A program made the position numbers and the translations under genes. A stretch of DNA of 64,000 bases from Oerskovia paurometabola. GTDB taxonomy: Bacteria; Actinomycetota; Actinomycetes; Actinomycetales; Cellulomonadaceae. Shown here piece by piece: positions 59,606 through 64,000 of the stretch (position 1 is the first letter of the stretch; every line of letters begins with the position of its first letter). The stretch lies in NCBI RefSeq assembly GCF_016907365.1, contig NZ_JAFBBV010000001.1, positions 2,108,001 to 2,172,000 of the forward strand, written 5' to 3'. A model generated the notes under the pieces. That model was given only the letters and a program-made list of their open reading frames with translations, searched no databases and was not told where the DNA came from.

Positions 59606-59800
59606 ATGGCCCAGGAACGCACCAGCGCATCGCACGAGGACCGACGTCCCGACGACGACGCGGCCACCCCCGCGCCCGTCGCCCCGCAGGCCCAGAACCG
59701 GGACGCCGAGGTCGACTCGCTCCTGGAGGAGATCGACGAGGTGCTCGAGTCCAACGCCGAGTCGTTCGTCCGAGGGTTCGTCCAGAAGGGCGGCGAGTAG
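59606..59800 (+). CDS. pup: Prokaryotic ubiquitin-like protein Pup
   Basis: A 64-aa intrinsically disordered protein modifier, attached by PafA to lysines of substrates for proteasomal degradation. The N-terminus is Asp/Arg-rich. The helix-forming region [26 protein letters not shown] binds ARC/Mpa and PafA. It ends in Gly-Gly-Glu, the ligation-ready form, unlike the Gly-Gly-Gln of mycobacteria. ATG follows CCAGGAGG. First gene of the pup-prcB-prcA-pafA operon. Confidence 0.98.
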   Translation: MAQERTSASHEDRRPDDDAATPAPVAPQAQNRDAEVDSLLEEIDEVLESNAESFVRGFVQKGGE

Positions 59801-59819
59801 CCGGACCGGCCAGGAGCTG

Positions 59820-60821
59820 ATGACCATGGACTTCTCCGGGCGTCTGCCGCACGCCTTCACCACGCCGGGCTCGTCCTCCTTCGTGGAGTTCCTCGCGAGC
59901 CACGCCCCCGACCTCCTGCCGTCCGCGCGGGCCGCTGCCGCGGGCTCCGCCGCCGCCGGCCACGGCGCTGTCGGCGCGCAGCTCGCCCCGCACGCCACGA
60001 CGATCGTCGCGCTGACCTTCGGGAACCCCGGGTCGCTGGGGGCGGGGGTCGTCATGGCGGGGGACCGCCGCGCCACGATGGGGTCGATGATCGCCAACCG
60101 CGAGATCGAGAAGGTCTTCCCGGCCGACGAGTTCTCCGCGGTGGGCATCGCGGGGACCGCGGGCATCGCGGTCGAGCTCGTGCGACTCTTCCAGCTCGAG
60201 CTCGAGCACTACGAGAAGATCGAGGGCGCGCTGCTGTCGCTCGACGGCAAGGCGAACCGGCTCTCGACCATGATCCGGGCGAACCTCGGCCTGGCCATGC
60301 AGGGCCTGGCCGTCGTCCCGCTGTTCGCGGGCTACGACCTGGACCGCGGGTTGGGGCGCATCTTCTCCTACGACGTCACGGGCGGACGGTACGAGGAGCG
60401 CGACCACCACAGCGTGGGGTCGGGCTCGGTCTTCGCGCGCGGGTCGCTCAAGAAGCGCTGGCACCCGGGGCTCGACCCCGCCGACGCGGTCCACGTGGCC
60501 GTCGAGGCCCTGTACGACGCGGCCGACGACGACTCGGCCACGGGCGGACCGGACGCGGTCCGTCAGATCTGGCCCGTCGTGGTCACCGTGACCGCTGAGG
60601 GGTACCGCCGGGTCCCGGACGACGAGCTCGCGGCGGTCGCGGCGCGGATCGTCGCGGAGCGCACCGAGGCGGCCGACGGAAACCGTGCGGCGCGCGTGCG
60701 CATCGCACGCCCCACCGCCGGCCTCGCCCCGGAGCCGCCGGGGGTCCCGCCCGACCTGCCGGACCCCACCGACCACGCCGGCCCGACCGACCAGGCGCAC
60801 GAGGGAGGTGACGCACGATGA
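59820..60821 (+). CDS. prcB: 20S proteasome beta subunit
   Basis: A 333-aa precursor of the catalytic subunit. A propeptide of about 59 residues precedes the nucleophile Thr60 in PHAT|TIVAL, which is freed by self-processing. The mature domain includes [44 protein letters not shown] and DYDVTGG-type segments. Compared with mycobacterial PrcB there is a six-residue extra loop (TFGNPGSLG) after the first strand. Its C-terminus has a long Pro/Asp-rich tail. ATG 59820 is close to AGGAG; ATG 59826 has better spacing. Stop overlaps prcA (ATGA). Confidence 0.97.
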   Translation: MTMDFSGRLPHAFTTPGSSSFVEFLASHAPDLLPSARAAAAGSAAAGHGAVGAQLAPHATTIVALTFGNPGSLGAGVVMAGDRRATMGSMIANREIEKVFPADEFSAVGIAGTAGIAVELVRLFQLELEHYEKIEGALLSLDGKANRLSTMIRANLGLAMQGLAVVPLFAGYDLDRGLGRIFSYDVTGGRYEERDHHSVGSGSVFARGSLKKRWHPGLDPADAVHVAVEALYDAADDDSATGGPDAVRQIWPVVVTVTAEGYRRVPDDELAAVAARIVAERTEAADGNRAARVRIARPTAGLAPEPPGVPPDLPDPTDHAGPTDQAHEGGDAR

Positions 60822-61558
60822 GCATGCCGTTCTACGTCTCGCCCGAGCAGCTCATGAAGGACCGGGCAGACTTCGCGCGCAAGGGCATCGGCCGGGGTCG
60901 TTCGGTCGTCGTGCTCGCGTACGACGAGGGCATCGCGTTCGCGACGCACAACCCGTCCCGGTCGTTGCACAAGATCTCGGAGATCTACGACCGCATCGCG
61001 TTCGCGGCGGTCGGCAAGTACAACGAGTTCGAGAACCTGCGCGTCGCGGGCGTGCGGTACGCGGACCTGCGCGGCTACTCGTACGACCGGTCCGACGTGA
61101 ACGCGCGCGGACTCGCGAACGCGTACGCGCAGACGCTCGGCACGGTCTTCACGACCGAGTCCAAGCCGCTCGAGGTCGAGCTGGTCGTGGCCGAGGTCGG
61201 GCCGAGCCCGTCCCAGGACCAGATCTACCGCCTGTCCTACGACGGGTCCGTCGCGGACGAGACCGGCTTCGTCGTCATGGGCGGTCAGGCCGAGCAGCTG
61301 GGCCGGGACCTGGGCGAGGCCTGGCACCCCGGCATGACGCTCCCCGAGGTGCTGCGCCTCGCGGTCGCGACGCTCGGCGGCGCGGGGGCCCACGACGCCC
61401 GCGACGCGCTCGAAGGGGCGGAGGCGATCCCCCCCAGCCAGCTCGAGGTCGCGGTCCTCGACCGCACCCGCCCCCGCCGCGCGTTCCGCCGCCTGACCGG
61501 CGCGGTGCTGGCCGGGTTGCTCGAGGAGATGCCCGAGGAGGCTCCGGATGGACCGTAG
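60818..61558 (+). CDS. prcA: 20S proteasome alpha subunit
   Basis: A 246-aa structural ring subunit that gates the proteasome. It starts [47 protein letters not shown]; the N-terminal helix is the alpha-type gate. [41 protein letters not shown] is the conserved core. The C-terminal about 30 residues are Arg/Pro/Glu-rich. The start overlaps the prcB stop and the end overlaps pafA by 11 bases, so stoichiometry is probably set by coupled translation. Confidence 0.97.
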   Translation: MSMPFYVSPEQLMKDRADFARKGIGRGRSVVVLAYDEGIAFATHNPSRSLHKISEIYDRIAFAAVGKYNEFENLRVAGVRYADLRGYSYDRSDVNARGLANAYAQTLGTVFTTESKPLEVELVVAEVGPSPSQDQIYRLSYDGSVADETGFVVMGGQAEQLGRDLGEAWHPGMTLPEVLRLAVATLGGAGAHDARDALEGAEAIPPSQLEVAVLDRTRPRRAFRRLTGAVLAGLLEEMPEEAPDGP

Positions 61559-62909
61559 GATCTTCGGTCTCGAGACCGAGTACGGCGTGACCTGCGCCTC
61601 GGACGACGGCCGCGGCCTGTCCGCGGACGAGGTCGCGCGCTACCTGTTCCGCAAGGTCGTGGCGTGGGGCCGGTCGTCGAACGTCTTCCTGCGCAACGGC
61701 TCGCGCCTCTACCTCGACGTCGGCTCCCACCCCGAGTACGCGACGGCCGAGTGCGACGACGTCCGCCAGCTCGTGGCGTACGACCGTGGCGGCGAGCGCA
61801 TCCTGGAGGGCCTCGTGGCCGACGCCCAGGAGCGGCTCGAGCACGAGGGCCTGCCGGGACGCATCCACTTGTTCAAGAACAACACCGACTCGGCGGGCAA
61901 CTCCTACGGGTGCCACGAGAACTACCTCGTGCGGCGCCAGGGCGACTTCGCGCGCCTGTCGGACGTGCTGGTGCCGTTCCTCATCACGCGTCAGGTGCTC
62001 ACGGGGGCCGGGAAGATCCTCGCGACACCACGTGGCGCGATCTACGCCCTGTCGCAGCGTGCGGACCACATCTGGGAGGCCGTCTCGAGCGCCACCACGC
62101 GCTCGCGCCCCATCATCAACACGCGCGACGAGCCGCACGCCGACGCCGAGTCCTACCGGCGCCTGCACGTCATCGTCGGAGACTCGTCGATGGCGGAGAC
62201 CACGACGATGCTCAAGGTCGGGGCGACGGACCTGATCCTGCGCATGATCGAGGCAGGGGTCCCGATGCGGGACATGGCCCTCGAGAACCCGATCCGTGCC
62301 ATCCGCGAGATCAGCCACGACATGACCGGCAAGCACCCCGTGCAGATGGCGAACGGGCGCACCGTGACGGCCGTGGACCTGCAGGGCGAGTACCTGCAGC
62401 GGGTCAAGGAGTTCGTCGACGCGAACGGGACCCCCACGCCGGTCGTGAAGCAGGTCCTGGACCTGTGGGAGCGCGGGCTGCGCGCCCTGGAGACCGACGA
62501 CCTGTCGCTTGTGGACCGTGAGCTGGACTGGGTCATCAAGCTCAAGATCCTGCGCCGTTACCAGGAGAAGCACGGCCTCGAGCTCGACGACCCGCGCATC
62601 GCGCGCCTGGACCTGGCCTACCACGACATCTCGCGGACCGACGGGCTGTACAACATGCTCGCGGCGCGCGGCATGGTCGAGCGCATCACGACGGACCTCG
62701 AGGTCTTCGAGTCGACCGCGATCCCGCCGCAGACCACTCGGGCCAAGCTGCGCGGAGACTTCGTGCGCAAGGCCCAGGAGGCCAGGCGTGACTACACGGT
62801 CGACTGGGTACACCTCAAGCTCAACGACCAGGCGCAGCGGACCGTGCTGTGCAAGGACCCGTTCCAGAACGTCGACGAGAGGGTCGAGCGGCTCATCGAG
62901 TCCATGTGA
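61548..62909 (+). CDS. pafA: Pup--protein ligase PafA
   Basis: A 453-aa carboxylate-amine-ligase-fold enzyme that phosphorylates the C-terminal Glu of Pup with ATP and conjugates it to substrate lysines. [16 protein letters not shown] opens the ATP/Mg site; further conserved segments are [41 protein letters not shown] and [32 protein letters not shown]. Unlike Dop it lacks the Dop-loop. ATG at 61548 overlaps prcA by 11 bases. It completes the Pup-proteasome operon. Confidence 0.98.
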   Translation: MDRRIFGLETEYGVTCASDDGRGLSADEVARYLFRKVVAWGRSSNVFLRNGSRLYLDVGSHPEYATAECDDVRQLVAYDRGGERILEGLVADAQERLEHEGLPGRIHLFKNNTDSAGNSYGCHENYLVRRQGDFARLSDVLVPFLITRQVLTGAGKILATPRGAIYALSQRADHIWEAVSSATTRSRPIINTRDEPHADAESYRRLHVIVGDSSMAETTTMLKVGATDLILRMIEAGVPMRDMALENPIRAIREISHDMTGKHPVQMANGRTVTAVDLQGEYLQRVKEFVDANGTPTPVVKQVLDLWERGLRALETDDLSLVDRELDWVIKLKILRRYQEKHGLELDDPRIARLDLAYHDISRTDGLYNMLAARGMVERITTDLEVFESTAIPPQTTRAKLRGDFVRKAQEARRDYTVDWVHLKLNDQAQRTVLCKDPFQNVDERVERLIESM

Positions 62910-63016
62910 CGTCGGCCCGCCGCGCCGCGACGAGCCCGCCGCGGCGCACCGACCCGGGCCGGCTGCGCGTGCCGCTCGCGGACCGGACACGAGCGGGGAC
63001 GGGGTACTGCCACCGT

Positions 63017-63022
63017 TAGGGT
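63017..63022 (+). promoter_or_regulatory. Promoter -10 of FKBP lipoprotein
   Basis: TAGGGT; the start about 7 bases on would give a roughly 30-base leader with a GAGGAG RBS before GTG 63059. The 62910-63016 gap is otherwise GC-rich without a clear feature. Confidence 0.5.
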
Positions 63023-63058
63023 GGTGGCACCCCGCCCCCGTTCGTCCTGAGGAGTTCC

Positions 63059-63979
63059 GTGCGCCGCCAGCACCACTGGTCGTCCGTCGTCGTCGCCGTG
63101 GTGCTCGCACTGACCACCACGGCCTGCTCGGAGCTGCCGGAGCGCGGCGAGTCGTCCGCGAACACCGAGGTCACGGTCTCGGGCATGATCGGGGACCCGC
63201 CCGTCGTCGAGTTCCAGCAGCCCCTGAGCGTCCCCGAGGAGCGCGGCGTGGTCGTCGTCCCGGGGACGGGCGCGGAGCTCGTCGAGGGCCAGGACGTCCT
63301 CCTCAACATGTACGCGCTCGACGGGCGCGACGCGACCGTGCTCCAGAACACCTACACCGACGCCCCGACCTCCCTGGTCCTGACGGACGCGGAGGCCGGG
63401 TCGGAGATCGTCGACCTCCTGGTCGGGCAGCGCGTCGGGGCGCGCGTGATGTACCTCGAGGAGGCGAACGACGTCCCCCTGGTCCTCGTCATCGACGTGC
63501 TCCCGACCCGTGCCTCTGGCGAGGAGATCCCCGCGGTCGAGGGGCTGCCCGGGGTGGCTCTCGACGAGAACGGCGCGCCGACGGTGACGATCCCTGCGGA
63601 CACCGCCCCTCCGGGGGACCTGGTCGTCCAGCCGCTGGTCCGGGGCGGCGGGGTCCAGGTCGAGGCCGGGCAGGTGATCACGGTCCGCTTCACGGGGGTC
63701 GCCTGGTCGTCGGGCGAGGTCTTCGACTCGAACTGGGTCGAGGGCACCAAGCCGGCGTCGACCATGATCGGCATCGGGCAGATCATCGAGGGGTGGGAGC
63801 GCGGGCTCCTGGAGCAGAGCGTCGGCAGCCAGGTCCTGCTCGTCGTCCCGCCCGAGCTCGCCTACGCGGGGACGGGGCGGGCCTACGCGGACGAGACGCT
63901 CGTGTACGTGGTGGACATCCTGGACGCGCACTTCCCGGTCATCGACGAGACGCCGGGCCAAGAAACGGAAGGTCAGTAG
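63059..63979 (+). CDS. FKBP-type peptidyl-prolyl isomerase lipoprotein
   Basis: A 306-aa lipoprotein (signal with lipobox LTTTAC, then SELPERG) that catalyses cis-trans isomerisation of prolyl bonds outside the membrane. The C-terminal third is the FKBP domain (VRFTGVAWSSGEVFDSNWVEGTKPASTMIGIGQIIEGWERGLLEQSVGSQVLLVVPPELAYAG). The first 190 residues are a more divergent region that may be a second, degenerate FKBP-like domain. GTG at 63059 follows GAGGAG. A similar gene follows pafA in many actinobacteria, but a functional link is not known. Confidence 0.9.
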   Translation: MRRQHHWSSVVVAVVLALTTTACSELPERGESSANTEVTVSGMIGDPPVVEFQQPLSVPEERGVVVVPGTGAELVEGQDVLLNMYALDGRDATVLQNTYTDAPTSLVLTDAEAGSEIVDLLVGQRVGARVMYLEEANDVPLVLVIDVLPTRASGEEIPAVEGLPGVALDENGAPTVTIPADTAPPGDLVVQPLVRGGGVQVEAGQVITVRFTGVAWSSGEVFDSNWVEGTKPASTMIGIGQIIEGWERGLLEQSVGSQVLLVVPPELAYAGTGRAYADETLVYVVDILDAHFPVIDETPGQETEGQ

Positions 63980-63982
63980 CTC

Positions 63983-64000
63983 ATGTCGGTCACGGTCCGT
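63983..64000 (+). CDS. Start of next gene, truncated by window end
   Basis: ATG TCG GTC ACG GTC CGT begins 3 bases after the FKBP gene stop and runs off the window. Only MSVTVR is seen, so nothing can be said of its function. A second, cytoplasmic FKBP gene is common here. Confidence 0.35.

Overview
The window is high-GC, densely packed chromosomal DNA from an actinobacterium. A complete Pup-proteasome locus, mycothiol ligase MshC, an ImuA'-ImuB-DnaE2 mutasome behind an actinobacterial-type LexA box, a class E sortase and many leaderless -10 (TANNNT) promoters all point that way. The gene content and style suggest Micrococcales (a Cellulomonas, Oerskovia or Cellulosimicrobium-like organism); that genus-level guess is inference. 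I see no prophage, insertion sequence or CRISPR array.

Layout. 1-5.8 kb: archaeal-type aspartyl-tRNA synthetase, a MacB/LolD-type ABC export pair and a tandem universal stress protein. 5.9-11.1 kb: an iron-siderophore module (ATPase, binding lipoprotein, double-length FecCD permease, siderophore-interacting reductase) with two near-duplicate promoters carrying IdeR/DmdR-like boxes over the -10. 11.2-14.6 kb: YbaK-like and PEBP-like proteins and a sortase-anchored (LASTG) surface protein with a CRP/GlxR-type site upstream. 14.9-21.1 kb: SOS mutasome operon imuA'-imuB-dnaE2. 21.2-28.4 kb, mostly minus strand: a hypothetical protein, a YafP-like acetyltransferase, leuS with a leader-peptide attenuator, an NTF2-like protein, a Gfo/Idh/MocA oxidoreductase, a RIO kinase with an apparent leader ORF and alternative RBS hairpins, and a YdjM-like membrane protein. 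28.6-31.6 kb: alkylation repair (two Ogt-type methyltransferases, ECF sigma factor, AlkA-like glycosylase). 31.7-34.5 kb: an LssY-like membrane protein, class E sortase with a small membrane partner, and two tandem tRNA-Leu(GAG). 34.6-47.6 kb: AI-2E family transporter, RtcB, alanine dehydrogenase, GNAT, M3 peptidase, multicopper oxidase, M20 peptidase, DUF5703-like protein, acidic protein, aldo/keto reductase and UppP. 47.6-64 kb: CorA, MshC, PAC2, HAD hydrolase, RecB-like nuclease, M50 protease, TrmI, then arc/mpa-dop-pup-prcB-prcA-pafA, an FKBP lipoprotein and the start of one more gene.

How it works together. The 46.7-62.9 kb block (uppP, mshC, PAC2, recB-like, trmI, proteasome) resembles the mycobacterial neighbourhood around the proteasome genes. 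Pup ends in Gly-Gly-Glu, so it needs no deamidation before PafA ligates it; Dop would then act only as depupylase. The most interesting regulatory candidates are the leuS leader (a leaderless 11-codon ORF with three consecutive Leu codons and a U-tailed terminator), the RIO-kinase leader (an 18-codon ORF and two identical copies of an RBS-containing segment competing for one complementary arm), and a hairpin burying the aspS RBS. Several long perfect hairpins without U tracts sit at gene ends and look like actinobacterial-style terminators. All coordinates and motifs come from reading the sequence; no database search was run.
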